A stretch of 64,000 nt of DNA from Anaerolineales bacterium (GCA_020634855.1 JACKAU010000024.1:14046-78045); one strand, 5' to 3'; numbered from the stretch's first letter, positions 8,344 to 17,544 are shown. A program made the numbers and translations. The notes: a model not told the origin generated them from the letters alone.

Positions 8344-10407
8344 TCAGGCCGAAGAGGCGCTGCGTTTTTTCCGCCGGGTTGATTTGCGCCGGGTTCGACC
8401 GCCTGACCCCAATTTTTCAGTGAAGCGGCAGCCGGCCGCGTAGCGCGAACAGCCCAAAAAGGGGCCGTACTTGCCCTGCTTGGCGACCAACGTGCCCTCT
8501 TTGCACTCCGGGCAAACCTGGCCGACCTTATCGGAGGTCGGCATGGCTTTTTTGCGGCCGGCGGTGCGTTTGCCCTTGGTCACCTTGGGCGGGCGGGCGG
8601 CGGGTTGCCGCTCGGCGGCAGCGGCGATCAGTGCTTGATCGACCACTTGTTTGAACGGGTCGTAGAATTCGCGCATGACGGCCAGCCGGTTGGCCTGGCC
8701 ATTGGCAATCCGGTCCAGATTGGCCTCCATTTGGGCCGTAAAGCCGACATCGATGACCATTTGCACGTGCCGTTCCAACAGTTCGCAGACCTGAAACCCC
8801 AGCGGGGTCGGGTACAGCCGTTTCTTTTCTACCCCCACATACCGACGATCTTTCAATGTCTCGACAATCGTCGCATACGTACTGGGCCGGCCCAGCCCCA
8901 ACTTTTTCAAGGCGCCGATCAGTTGGGCCTCGGTGTAGCGTTTGGGCGGTTGGGTGAAGTGCTGTTTGGGCAGCAACTGGTGCAGAGTCAGGGCATCGCC
9001 TTTGCTCAGATCGGGCATCGACTCGTTTTCAATGGCCCCGTCTTCGCTCTGGTTGTCTGAAACGGCCTTTCCTTTGTCTTTCTTCTGGCGCGATTCCTCG
9101 GCATCGGCATCGACGCCGTAGACTTTTAGAAAGCCGGCAAAGCGAAGGGTGCTGCCGGTGGCTCGAAATAGATATTGCGTCGCGCTGCCGGCAATGATCG
9201 TTTCGATATCGACGGTGATGGTATCGTAGATCGCCGGTTTCATCTGGCTGGCAATGAACCGCCGCCAGATAAGCCGGTAAAGCTGGTATTGCGGCGGCGT
9301 TAGATACGCTTCGATCCCTTTGGGCGTTTTCCAGGGATCGACCGGGCGGATGGCTTCGTGGGCCTCCTGAGCTGTTTTATCGCGGGTCTGGTAAATGGGC
9401 GGTTTAGCAGGCAGGTAGGCTTCGCCGAAATATTTGGCGATCACGCCTCGGGCGGCTTGCTGCGCTTCTGGGGCCACCGCCACGCTGTCGGTGCGGATGT
9501 AGGTGATCAGACCGACCGCTTTGCCCTCGCCCAACTTTACGCCTTCGTATAGTTCTTGGGCTATTTTCATTGTCAGCCGGGGGTTAAAGCCTAACTGGCT
9601 CGAAGCAGCCTGTTGCATCGAATCGGTGGTGAAGGGCGGGTAGGGTTTACGGACGCGTGTGCCTTTGTCCACATTCAACACTCGCCAGGTGGCTCCCGCT
9701 AAATCGGTCAGTACTTTTTGGGCGTCGGCCTCTGTTTTTAGCTCGGGTTTGCGGCCCTTGATCTTGAACAAGGTTGCCCAAAATTTCTGGTGGTTGGGAT
9801 CGGCGGTTTTGGAGAGTTCGGCCTCGATGCTCCACCACTCTTCCGATACAAACGCCCGGATGGCCCGCTCTCGTTCAACCACCAACCATAACGCAGGCGA
9901 TTGTACCCGTCCGGCCGACAGGCGGCGCAGCCCGGACAGCCCTTTCCATAAAACCGGGCTGACCATATAGCCCACCAACCGGTCGGTGACTCGGCGCGCC
10001 GTTTGGGCCTCGACCAGCTTTAGATTGATCAAGCGAGGCGCAGCCAAGGCTGCTTGCAGATCGGTGCGGGTGATGGCGGTGAAGGTAATGCGCCGGATTT
10101 TGTTAGCCAACGGCCGCCCCAGGCGCTCGGCTACGTGCTGGGCAATCGCTTCGCCTTCGCGATCCATATCCGTGCCCAGATAGACCGCGTCAGCCTGAGC
10201 AGCGGCTTTACGGAGTTCCTCCAATTTTTTGCCTTTACCGCGAATCAGATGCAGCGTGGGCGTGAAATCTTGCAAGTTGACGTGCATATCATCGGCGGGC
10301 ATTTCCAAAATATGGCCGCTGGTGGCTTTAACGACAAACTCCGCGCCCAACATGCCTTTGATCGTGCGCGCCTTTTTCGCCGACTCGACAATGATTAATT
10401 TGGTCAT
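8344..10407 (-). CDS. topA: DNA topoisomerase I
   Basis: Type IA topoisomerase of 687 residues that relaxes negative supercoils through a 5'-phosphotyrosine. The N-terminal TOPRIM domain shows KLIIVESAKKA and the acidic triad in LGTDMDREGEAIA. The catalytic Tyr lies in LITYIRTDS. GLGRPSTYATIVETL and RYVGVEKKRLYPTPLG are typical of the clamp region. The C-terminus has one zinc ribbon (CPECKEGTLV... GCSRYAAGC) and a very basic tail (RTRRKSTRRKKRS), fewer ribbons than the E. coli enzyme. The ATG at 10407 has AAGGATA upstream. It is divergent from the PfkB gene across a 190-base region. Confidence 0.97.
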   Translation of the reverse strand: MTKLIIVESAKKARTIKGMLGAEFVVKATSGHILEMPADDMHVNLQDFTPTLHLIRGKGKKLEELRKAAAQADAVYLGTDMDREGEAIAQHVAERLGRPLANKIRRITFTAITRTDLQAALAAPRLINLKLVEAQTARRVTDRLVGYMVSPVLWKGLSGLRRLSAGRVQSPALWLVVERERAIRAFVSEEWWSIEAELSKTADPNHQKFWATLFKIKGRKPELKTEADAQKVLTDLAGATWRVLNVDKGTRVRKPYPPFTTDSMQQAASSQLGFNPRLTMKIAQELYEGVKLGEGKAVGLITYIRTDSVAVAPEAQQAARGVIAKYFGEAYLPAKPPIYQTRDKTAQEAHEAIRPVDPWKTPKGIEAYLTPPQYQLYRLIWRRFIASQMKPAIYDTITVDIETIIAGSATQYLFRATGSTLRFAGFLKVYGVDADAEESRQKKDKGKAVSDNQSEDGAIENESMPDLSKGDALTLHQLLPKQHFTQPPKRYTEAQLIGALKKLGLGRPSTYATIVETLKDRRYVGVEKKRLYPTPLGFQVCELLERHVQMVIDVGFTAQMEANLDRIANGQANRLAVMREFYDPFKQVVDQALIAAAAERQPAARPPKVTKGKRTAGRKKAMPTSDKVGQVCPECKEGTLVAKQGKYGPFLGCSRYAAGCRFTEKLGSGGRTRRKSTRRKKRSASSA

Positions 10408-10541
10408 AAAGGTTATCCTTTGCCTGACTCCCGGATATTTTTGGGTTAGCTAATTGTAATCTGCTGGCGTTAAAGTAGAATCAATTGTAAGAAAAATTTA
10501 TCAACTGCAAAACCTGTGGCCAAAATGCACCAATAGTCTCA

Positions 10542-10570
10542 TTGACAGCAGCCAAGACTCATGATATTCT
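10542..10570 (+). promoter_or_regulatory. Sigma-70-type promoter for the PfkB-family kinase
   Basis: TTGACA (10542-10547), a 17-base spacer, and TATTCT (10565-10570). Transcription would begin near 10577, just ahead of the GGGGAGG site at 10584-10590. This argues that the longer reading frame from the TTG at 10542 is not translated, because that TTG is the -35 box. Confidence 0.7.
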
Positions 10571-10595
10571 GGCATCGCCTATTGGGGAGGAAATT

Positions 10596-11609
10596 TTGAG
10601 TACCAAACATCTGTGCGTGGGGTCGCTGGCGCTGAATGATACCGTGTATGCCGACGGTCGAACCAGCATGGCCGACCCCGGCGGTAATGCCTTATATGCT
10701 GCTGTTGGAGCCAACATCTGGTCGAACCAGGTGGGTATTGCAGCTGTGGTCGGCTATGATTGGCCGTCTGAATATACCGCCACCTTGGCCCAAAGTGACA
10801 TCAATATTGCCGGCCTGGTTCAAAAGGACGAGGAAACCCTACGGGCCTGGACCATTTATGAAGTCAGCGGCTACCGGCGTTACTTCTCCCGAAATACCGA
10901 AGTCGTTTTGTTAACCCCCAGCCCTTACAGCAGCAGACCCCTGAGCGCAGAAGAGGCCGCACGCTTCAGCGAAGCCGCGCGCCGGGTCCATCTCCGCAGT
11001 TCGCCGCTCCCCCACGAACTTCCTCCGGATTTATGGCACATTGACTCGATTCATCTGTCCCCCATGCGAATGGAAACGATGTTTGCCTGGATCGATTTCC
11101 TTCAAGATAAACCCCATATTTTTGTGTCGATGGATATTTTACCTTATCCGGTCGATACGTTCGATGATCCCGGCCTGCTGAAAATTCTCAGCCGGGTCGA
11201 TGCCTTTATGCCCAGCGAAGTGGAAGCCGACAGTATGATGCCCAACCATAATGCTGAACGCTTCTGTCGGGAAATCGCAGCGCGCGGGCCTAAAATTGTG
11301 GCCGTAAAGCAAGGCGATCACGGCGTTGCCATCTATGACCGCCTGCGGGATTGCTTCCACCAGGTTCTGCCTTATCCGGCCGATGTCGATGACCTGACCG
11401 GCGCGGGCGACTCCTTCTGCGGCGGCTTCTCCATCGGTTACTGTGAAACGCACGACCCGCTGCAAGCGGCATTTTACGGAACAGTCTCGGCCTCATTCAT
11501 CATTGAAGGCTTCGGCGGTCTGCACGGTCTGCAAAAAACACGTCAGCACGCTTTGCAGCGCTTGGAAACGCTGTATCAGATCAATCGGTTAAGCGTTCCC
11601 CAACCGTAG
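10596..11609 (+). CDS. PfkB-family carbohydrate/nucleoside kinase
   Basis: ATP-dependent kinase of the ribokinase fold, about 337 residues. The N-terminal part has the glycine-rich substrate side (GSLALNDTVYADGR, DPGGNALYAAVGANIW). The C-terminus carries DDLTGAGDSFCGGFSIGY with the catalytic Asp of the DTxGAGD motif. I chose the TTG at 10596 because GGGGAGG lies 5 bases upstream and the earlier in-frame TTG at 10542 falls in the promoter. The substrate cannot be read from the sequence; ribose, fructose or a nucleoside are all possible. recF follows after about 40 bases from its own promoter, so the two are not obviously functionally linked. Confidence 0.88.
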   Translation: MSTKHLCVGSLALNDTVYADGRTSMADPGGNALYAAVGANIWSNQVGIAAVVGYDWPSEYTATLAQSDINIAGLVQKDEETLRAWTIYEVSGYRRYFSRNTEVVLLTPSPYSSRPLSAEEAARFSEAARRVHLRSSPLPHELPPDLWHIDSIHLSPMRMETMFAWIDFLQDKPHIFVSMDILPYPVDTFDDPGLLKILSRVDAFMPSEVEADSMMPNHNAERFCREIAARGPKIVAVKQGDHGVAIYDRLRDCFHQVLPYPADVDDLTGAGDSFCGGFSIGYCETHDPLQAAFYGTVSASFIIEGFGGLHGLQKTRQHALQRLETLYQINRLSVPQP

Positions 11610-11634
11610 TCGTTCTGCAAAATGAGCGGGGTTA

Positions 11635-11643
11635 TGCTATAAT
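11635..11643 (+). promoter_or_regulatory. Extended -10 promoter of recF, near-leaderless
   Basis: TGC-TATAAT at 11635-11643, with the GTG start of recF at 11653. The expected start of transcription (11649-11651) is two to four bases before the GTG, and no Shine-Dalgarno sequence is present, so recF mRNA is probably leaderless or nearly so. Confidence 0.55.
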
Positions 11644-11652
11644 CCCTCTACT

Positions 11653-12864
11653 GTGGACATCAGCCAATTATCCCTAACCAACTACCGAAACTATAGCCGC
11701 TTGACCCTCGATTTACCATCCGGTCCTGTTTTGCTGCGCGGTGACAACGCCAACGGCAAAACGAATTTGCTGGAGGCCATCTATTTCCTGTCCACCACCC
11801 GCAGCGTTCATACCCGCTCCGATCAGCAGTTGATCAATTGGATTATTCTCAAACAAGAGACGCTGCCGTTTGCCCGCGTTGAAGCGACAGTCAAGACTCG
11901 GGCCGATACCTTCAAAATTGCCATTACCGTCGTGCGTGAGGGAAACAACTTCCGCAAGGATATCCGCTTTAACGGGGCCAAGAAACGGGCAATGGATATC
12001 ATCGGCAAGCTCAATACCGTCATGTTTTTGCCCGAAGATATCGAGTTGGTGACCGGTTCGCCCGGCATCCGCCGGCGCTATCTCGACAGCACGCTGTGCC
12101 AGATTAACCCGGATTACTGCGCGGCTCTGAGCCGCTACAACAAGGTCTTGACCCAACGCAACGCCCTGCTCAAAGAGCTGTTCAAACGCAACAGCAATCC
12201 TGACCAACTTTTCTACTGGGATGAACAGTTGGCCCGTGATGGCGCCGCCTTAATGGTCAACCGCCACAACACCATTCTGGACCTCGATGCTGTGGCTCGC
12301 CAGCGCCATCGCGAATTGAGCGGCGGACGCGAAGGGCTGCGTTTACACTACGCGCCCAGTTTTGACCTGTACCAGCGTCCCCAGCCCAACTACCAACTGC
12401 CCCTAATTATGGAAGAATTGGTGCCGTATAGCACGGCTGCGCCTCCGCTGCAAGAGGTGCGTGAAACCTTCCGGAGTTATCTGATCAATTCCCGATCGGA
12501 AGAGATTAGCCGGGGGGTAACGCTGGTCGGCCCCCATCGAGATGATTTTCATTTTCTGGTCGATGGCATCGACATGACTATGTACGGTTCGCGAGGGCAG
12601 CAGCGGACCGCCGCCCTCAGCACCAAGCTGGCTGAGGTGATTCTAATGAAGCAGTCAACCGGAGAAACGCCGGTTCTTCTGTTGGATGATGTGATGAGTG
12701 AACTGGATGCCCATCGCCGGCAACAGGTTATCAATATTGTTGATCAGGCCGGGCAAGCTGTGCTAACCACCACCGATTGGGAGGATTTCAGTTCGGATTT
12801 CCGGCAGCGAGCCAGACTCTTCTCGGTGGCGATGGGCCGTTTGGAGTTGGTTGAACCGGTCTGA
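11653..12864 (+). CDS. recF: DNA replication and repair protein RecF
   Basis: SMC-like ATPase of 403 residues that helps load RecA at gapped DNA. Walker A is LRGDNANGKTNLLEAI (about residues 27-42), followed by TTRSVHT. The signature GSRGQQRTAALSTKLAEV and Walker B with D-loop (PVLLLDDVMSELDAHRRQ) are near the C-terminus, and TTTDWEDF lies at the very end. The GTG at 11653 fits the start of the conserved LSLTNYRNY strand. Unlike many genomes, no dnaA, dnaN or gyrB lies beside it, so this copy is not in the classical origin cluster. Confidence 0.96.
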   Translation: MDISQLSLTNYRNYSRLTLDLPSGPVLLRGDNANGKTNLLEAIYFLSTTRSVHTRSDQQLINWIILKQETLPFARVEATVKTRADTFKIAITVVREGNNFRKDIRFNGAKKRAMDIIGKLNTVMFLPEDIELVTGSPGIRRRYLDSTLCQINPDYCAALSRYNKVLTQRNALLKELFKRNSNPDQLFYWDEQLARDGAALMVNRHNTILDLDAVARQRHRELSGGREGLRLHYAPSFDLYQRPQPNYQLPLIMEELVPYSTAAPPLQEVRETFRSYLINSRSEEISRGVTLVGPHRDDFHFLVDGIDMTMYGSRGQQRTAALSTKLAEVILMKQSTGETPVLLLDDVMSELDAHRRQQVINIVDQAGQAVLTTTDWEDFSSDFRQRARLFSVAMGRLELVEPV

Positions 12865-12900
12865 TTGTTGCAAATATTTTATTTTAGTCTAATACTTGGC

Positions 12901-12909
12901 TGCTATAAT
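12901..12909 (+). promoter_or_regulatory. Extended -10 promoter of the two-component operon
   Basis: TGC-TATAAT at 12901-12909, followed after about 20 bases by AAGGAGAG and the ATG at 12946. It is identical to the recF promoter core. Confidence 0.55.
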
Positions 12910-12945
12910 TGCTTTGCCGACACGGCTAAGGAGAGAGTACCTGCC

Positions 12946-13626
12946 ATGAACAACAAAATATTAGTTGTTGAAGATGAACCTCAAATTGCCAATTTTATCA
13001 AGCGAGGTTTACGGCATGAAGGCTACAACGTTATTGTCGCGCCCGACGGTGAAACCGGGCTGGACATGGCTTTTGGCGAACTGCCGGATTTGATCATTCT
13101 TGACATTATGCTGCCCGGCATCGATGGTTTGACCGTCTGCCGGCAAATTCGAGAAGGTGAACTGCAAACGCCCGTCCTGATGTTAACGGCCAAGGACGCG
13201 GTACCTGATCGAGTGGCCGGCCTGGAAGCCGGGGCTGACGATTATTTGGTCAAGCCGTTTGCGTTCGAAGAACTACTGGCCAGGGTTCGGGCTTTAGGCC
13301 GGCGGCGCGCGCCGATTGAGTCCGATGCGCCGTTGCACTTTGCAGATTTGACGCTCGACCCCACCACGCGCATGGCCAAACGGGCTGACCGCTCCATCGA
13401 ACTGACCGCCAAGGAGTATGATCTGCTGGAACTGTTTATGCGTCACCCCAACCAAGTTTTGACTCGCGACCAAATTTATGACCGGATTTGGGGCTACGAT
13501 TTTGGTGGTGAATCGAATATTATTGAAGTTTATGTGCGTTACTTGCGCTCCAAACTTGAGGAAAATGACGAACCTCGCTTGTTGCATACGGTTCGTGGTG
13601 TAGGCTATGCCTTACGTGAAAATTAG
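12946..13626 (+). CDS. OmpR/PhoB-family response regulator
   Basis: 226 residues from the ATG at 12946, chosen because AAGGAGAGAG precedes it; the longer open frame starts inside the promoter. The receiver domain (residues 1-120) has ILVVEDEPQ acidic residues, the phospho-acceptor Asp in LIILDIMLPGIDG, T in LTAKD and K in DDYLVKPFAFEEL. The winged-helix domain (about 130-224) ends TVRGVGYALRE. It lies 34 bases before a membrane histidine kinase and forms a MprA/MprB-like or CutR/S-like pair with it. The stimulus is not evident. Confidence 0.93.
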   Translation: MNNKILVVEDEPQIANFIKRGLRHEGYNVIVAPDGETGLDMAFGELPDLIILDIMLPGIDGLTVCRQIREGELQTPVLMLTAKDAVPDRVAGLEAGADDYLVKPFAFEELLARVRALGRRRAPIESDAPLHFADLTLDPTTRMAKRADRSIELTAKEYDLLELFMRHPNQVLTRDQIYDRIWGYDFGGESNIIEVYVRYLRSKLEENDEPRLLHTVRGVGYALREN

Positions 13627-13660
13627 CTGCACAGGTCTTAGATAAAACCTTAACCAACTT

Positions 13661-15097
13661 ATGCCCATACGTATTCGCTTAATTTTGTGGTATACCTTTC
13701 TTCTAGGCGTGATCCTGGTCACGTTTGGAACGCTTTTGTATGCCGTGCTGTCGTACACCTTGCGCGAACAAGTCGATCGCAATTTACAAGATCGCGCCCA
13801 ACAGGTTGGCAACCAACTCTCCAGTGAGGCTCGTTTTGTGGAAACCGGCAAGGTGGTGTTGCCGGATCTGAATGTTTTCTCGTCCCCCGCTATTTTTATC
13901 CAGGTCATCAATACCGAAGGTAAGGTAGTGACGGCTACGGAGAATGTGGGGAAGCGGCGCTTTCCAAATCACAGCGAGATTAATGCGATCAATAACAACG
14001 GCCAGGCCGTTTATAAAACGGTGATGATCGATGATACACCGATCCGAGTTTACAGCGCGCCGATCATTGTTGGTCCGCCGTCGCAAGTTGTTGGCGCGGT
14101 TCAAGTGGGGCAATCGATGAAAACCATCGAGACAACCCTGCAAATGATGCTGTTGTTCTTGATTAGCGGAATTGTGATTGCGCTGGTTATTGCGGCGTTG
14201 GTGGGCGCATTTTTAGCTTGGACGGCGCTACGACCCATTGACAAGGTGACCCAGACCGCGGCTCAAATTGTGAGCGCGCAAGATTTGAAACAACGGTTGC
14301 CTATTCCCAAAACCAATGATGAAATAAGCCGGTTGACCAGTACCATTAACAACATGCTGGAGCGGCTCGATAAGTTCTTTCAGGCGCAGATTCGCTTGAG
14401 CGCCGATGTTTCTCATGAACTGCGGACTCCGCTCACCGCCATTCGCGGCAATGTCGATTTGCTCAGAAGAGGCGCCGCCAACGATCCGGCCGAATTAAGC
14501 GAGGCCCTGAGCATCATCGACGGCGAACTCGACCGGATGTCGCGAATCGTGGCCGACCTGTTGCTGCTGTCGCAAGCCGATGCCGGGTTGAGTTTGCGCT
14601 TGGAACCGGTTGAACTGGACACGGTTGTTCTGGAAGTCTACCGGCAAGCTCGCGTCATTGCCAACGGGATTCCCATTCATCTTGGCCATGAAGATCAGGC
14701 CATTGTGCGGGGCGACCCCGACCGGCTGAAACAACTTTTGATCAACCTGATGACCAATGCTATCAAACACACGCCGTTCAATGGCTCGATCACCCTCTCC
14801 CTTTATCGCGACAAAGAATGGGTGCGAGTCACGGTCGCGGATACCGGTCGCGGAATTGCGCCAACCGCCTTGCCCCACATTTTTGAGCGCTTCTACCAAG
14901 CCCAAGACTCCGAAAATCAGTCGGGCAGCGGTCTGGGCTTGTCCATCGCCCAGTGGATTGCGAAAGCCCACGGCGGGGAGATTACGGTGACCAGTGAGTT
15001 GGGCAAAGGCTCCACCTTTACCTTATGGTTACCCAATATTTTGGAAAAACCCAATACCAAACCGGTTGAAGTGCTGGCTACTGAAGATGCCTTTTAA
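13661..15097 (+). CDS. Membrane sensor histidine kinase (HAMP-HisKA-HATPase)
   Basis: 478 residues. TM1 is at about 8-30 (LILWYTFLLGVILVTFGTLLYAVL). An extracytoplasmic sensor of about 120 residues follows, with dCache/BaeS-like features (FIQVINTEGKVV), then TM2 at about 163-187. A HAMP domain (LRPIDKVTQTA) comes next, then HisKA with the phosphorylated His in ADVSHELRTPLTAIRGN, and HATPase_c with NLMTNAIKHT, DTGRGI and GSGLGLSIA. It partners the regulator immediately upstream. The 3' end overlaps the start of murE by 11 bases, so murE may be co-transcribed and could be tied to an envelope-stress response; that link is inference. Confidence 0.93.
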   Translation: MPIRIRLILWYTFLLGVILVTFGTLLYAVLSYTLREQVDRNLQDRAQQVGNQLSSEARFVETGKVVLPDLNVFSSPAIFIQVINTEGKVVTATENVGKRRFPNHSEINAINNNGQAVYKTVMIDDTPIRVYSAPIIVGPPSQVVGAVQVGQSMKTIETTLQMMLLFLISGIVIALVIAALVGAFLAWTALRPIDKVTQTAAQIVSAQDLKQRLPIPKTNDEISRLTSTINNMLERLDKFFQAQIRLSADVSHELRTPLTAIRGNVDLLRRGAANDPAELSEALSIIDGELDRMSRIVADLLLLSQADAGLSLRLEPVELDTVVLEVYRQARVIANGIPIHLGHEDQAIVRGDPDRLKQLLINLMTNAIKHTPFNGSITLSLYRDKEWVRVTVADTGRGIAPTALPHIFERFYQAQDSENQSGSGLGLSIAQWIAKAHGGEITVTSELGKGSTFTLWLPNILEKPNTKPVEVLATEDAF

Positions 15098-16664
15098 ACT
15101 GACTTACTTGTTAACCGCTTTACCCCATTTTCAACTTTTAGAGCCAATAAATAGTGATGTATCGTCCATCGACATTGCCCAGTTGACCGCCGATTCTCGT
15201 CAAGTGGCCGCCGGTACGCTGTTTGTAGCCTATCAAGGCGTCAGCATCGATGGTCATCGCTTTATCCCTGAGGCCGTGGCTAAAGGAGCGGCAGCCATTA
15301 TTTGCGAGGATGCCCGACTGGTCCCGACCTCCGCTTCAATTCCGGTGGTGGTCGTTCCTAATGGGCGCGAAGCGCTGGCCTATCTGGCCGCCGCCTGGTA
15401 CGATTTCCCGGCCCGACGTATCATCACGGTAGGCATCACCGGCACCGACGGCAAGACGACGACCACTAACTTTCTGTACCACATCCTTAGGGCCGCCGGT
15501 AAAAAAGTCAGTATGATCAATACCGTCAATGCCATCATCGGCGATACGGTCTTGGAAACCGGACTGCATACCACCACCCCCGATGCGCCCGACGTGCAGC
15601 GCTACTTGGCCCAAATGGTCGAGGCCGGCACCGAGGTCTGCCTGTTGGAAACGACCTCGCACGGTCTGGCCCAACATCGCGTCACGGCTTGTGAGTTTGA
15701 CGTGGCCATTATCACCAACATTACCCACGAACATCTTGATATTCACGGCTCGCTGGCCGGCTACCGGGCCGCCAAAGCGTCGCTCTTTGAGTCGCTGGCT
15801 ATGGCGACGGCAAAAGGGATTCCCAAAACGGCCATTCTCAACTGTGATGATTGGTCTTACGACTATCTCAAAGCCAGATTAGACCCTCTCGGCGTGACTT
15901 GGTTGGGCTATAGCGTGGCCGGCCACTCGGACGCCTCCCTGACTGCTCACAATATATCAACCGCGCCGGACAAAACCACCTTTACGATTAGTCACCCCAC
16001 GTATTCATTTGAGGTCGAAACCAACCTGATTGGCGATTATAACATCAGCAACTGTTTAGCCGCGACTGCGGCAGCGATTGAGGTGTTAGGGGTATCCATT
16101 GAAGCGGCTCGACGGGGGATTGTCGCCTTACCCGGCATTCCGGGCCGCATGGAGCGAATTAGCGAAGGACAGCCGTTCACGGCCATTGTCGATTTTGCCC
16201 ATACGCCCAACTCGCTCAAACGAGCCTTGTCGGCGGTGCGCCGGATTACCACCGGGCGCGTAATCGCGGTGTTTGGTTGCGCCGGGCTGCGCGATGTGGA
16301 AAAGCGGGTGTTGATGGGAGAGATTGCTGCCGAACTGGCCGACATTACAATTATCACGGCAGAAGATCCGCGTACCGAGGAACTTGACGCCATTATTGAC
16401 GAAACCGCCCAAGCGATGATCGCCAGGGGAGCGGTGGAAGGTCAAACCTTCCACCGGGTCCCTGATCGAGGCCGGGCTATCTATTTTGCCACGCAACTGG
16501 CCCGGCCCAACGATACGGTTATTGCCCTGGGCAAAGGCCACGAGCAGAGCATGTGCTTTGGCCAAACCGAATACCCCTGGGATGACCGCGACGCCCTACG
16601 AGCCGCGCTGCGAGGCGCGCCGCTGCTAACCTTGCCTTCGGCCCACAGCAACGAAACGGTCTAG
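15087..16664 (+). CDS. murE: UDP-N-acetylmuramyl-tripeptide synthetase (MurE)
   Basis: Mur ligase of 525 residues adding the third amino acid to UDP-MurNAc-L-Ala-D-Glu in the cytoplasm. The N-terminal UDP-binding domain has TADSRQVAAGTLFVAYQG. The ATP loop is GITGTDGKTTTTN, then HTTPDAPD, ETTSHGLAQHR with the carbamylated-Lys region after it, GDYNISNCLAA, DFAHTPNSL, and KGHEQ at the C-terminus. The specificity loop reads E426-D-P-R-T-E where meso-DAP enzymes usually have D-N-P-R. The third residue (DAP, Orn or Lys) is therefore open, although the Arg that contacts a side-chain carboxylate is kept. The ATG at 15087 lies inside the upstream kinase gene (11-base overlap); an earlier in-frame start at 14994 would add 31 non-homologous residues. 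Confidence 0.94.
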   Translation: MPFKLTYLLTALPHFQLLEPINSDVSSIDIAQLTADSRQVAAGTLFVAYQGVSIDGHRFIPEAVAKGAAAIICEDARLVPTSASIPVVVVPNGREALAYLAAAWYDFPARRIITVGITGTDGKTTTTNFLYHILRAAGKKVSMINTVNAIIGDTVLETGLHTTTPDAPDVQRYLAQMVEAGTEVCLLETTSHGLAQHRVTACEFDVAIITNITHEHLDIHGSLAGYRAAKASLFESLAMATAKGIPKTAILNCDDWSYDYLKARLDPLGVTWLGYSVAGHSDASLTAHNISTAPDKTTFTISHPTYSFEVETNLIGDYNISNCLAATAAAIEVLGVSIEAARRGIVALPGIPGRMERISEGQPFTAIVDFAHTPNSLKRALSAVRRITTGRVIAVFGCAGLRDVEKRVLMGEIAAELADITIITAEDPRTEELDAIIDETAQAMIARGAVEGQTFHRVPDRGRAIYFATQLARPNDTVIALGKGHEQSMCFGQTEYPWDDRDALRAALRGAPLLTLPSAHSNETV

Positions 16665-17215
16665 CCGGGCATCGCGTCCTTAAGCTTCGTCTGAAACTCT
16701 TTCCTGAATTTACGCACTTTCGGATCGATCACCATCCGGCAATACGGCTGATTGCCGTTCTGATTGAAGTAGTTTTGGTGATACCCTTCGGCCTCATAAA
16801 AGTGAGTCAACGGTGAGATCTCGGTTACGATGGGATTGTACCACAAGCCGGCGGCGTCGGTTTCAGCCTTTGACTTTTCGGCCGCGGCTTTCTGTTCCTC
16901 CGAATGATAAAAAATCGCCGAACGATACTGCGTCCCCACATCCGCCCCCTGTCGATTTAAGGTCGTCGGATCATGGGTTCGCCAGAACACGTACAGTAAA
17001 TCCTCAAAAGAGATGATTTCTGGATCAAACGTAACTTGAATTACTTCGGCGTGGCCGGTTCTGCCCGTACAGACCTGATGGTACGTGGGGTTTTCGACCT
17101 GACCGCCGGCATAGCCGGATACGACTTTGTATACCCCTTTTAAATCCTGGAACACTGCCTCGGTACACCAAAAGCAGCCCCCACCTAATGTTGCTTTCTC
17201 TAACTTGTCGGACAT
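16661..17215 (-). CDS. msrA: Peptide-methionine (S)-S-oxide reductase MsrA
   Basis: 184 residues. The catalytic GCFWC motif lies at residues 13-17, followed by EAVFQDLKGV, SGYAGG, the GHAEVIQV segment, FWRTHDPTT and GTQYRSAI. The enzyme reduces free or protein-bound methionine-S-sulfoxide using thioredoxin-type reductant. Only the catalytic Cys pair region and one later Cys (PYCRMV) are present. The stop codons of msrA and convergent murE overlap (CTAG at 16661-16664). Confidence 0.97.
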   Translation of the reverse strand: MSDKLEKATLGGGCFWCTEAVFQDLKGVYKVVSGYAGGQVENPTYHQVCTGRTGHAEVIQVTFDPEIISFEDLLYVFWRTHDPTTLNRQGADVGTQYRSAIFYHSEEQKAAAEKSKAETDAAGLWYNPIVTEISPLTHFYEAEGYHQNYFNQNGNQPYCRMVIDPKVRKFRKEFQTKLKDAMPG

Positions 17216-17433
17216 ATTGCACCTCGATAAGTTTGTAGTTGTTGATTTATGGAATAGTTCTAAATCTTCACTGGTTGGATTTAGTATACAGCAGATTTAT
17301 TAAATTTTAATAACATGAACGTTGATTAACCCCAGTGGCAGCCCATAAGTCAATGAGGCAGGGTTCACCGCTAAGACGCTAAGTTCGCCCAGCGTCCCTC
17401 GTTTATGGGGAACATGAGGTTTATTTACAGGAC

Positions 17434-17544
17434 TTACGCAGTTCTAAAGGTGACAGTCACTTGATCACGCTAAATCGACCTATTTTGGCTATCGAACTTC
17501 TGATTTATTGACAATAAGTGACTGTCACCTGGGTTTTTGCGTAA
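17434..17544. repeat. MITE-like element with GTGACAGTCAC inverted repeats
   Basis: TTACGCA (17434-17440), 7 bases, AGGTGACAGTCACTT (17448-17462), a 53-base centre, AAGTGACTGTCACCT (17516-17530), 7 bases, and TGCGTAA (17538-17544). The two halves are symmetric, giving 29-base imperfect terminal inverted repeats on a 111-base element. Shorter relatives occur at 56371-56450 and 63753-63791. Confidence 0.7.

Noticed and set aside
10542..10595. Longer N-terminus of the PfkB kinase from the TTG at 10542
   Set aside because: This TTG is the -35 TTGACA of a good promoter, and a strong ribosome site serves the TTG at 10596.
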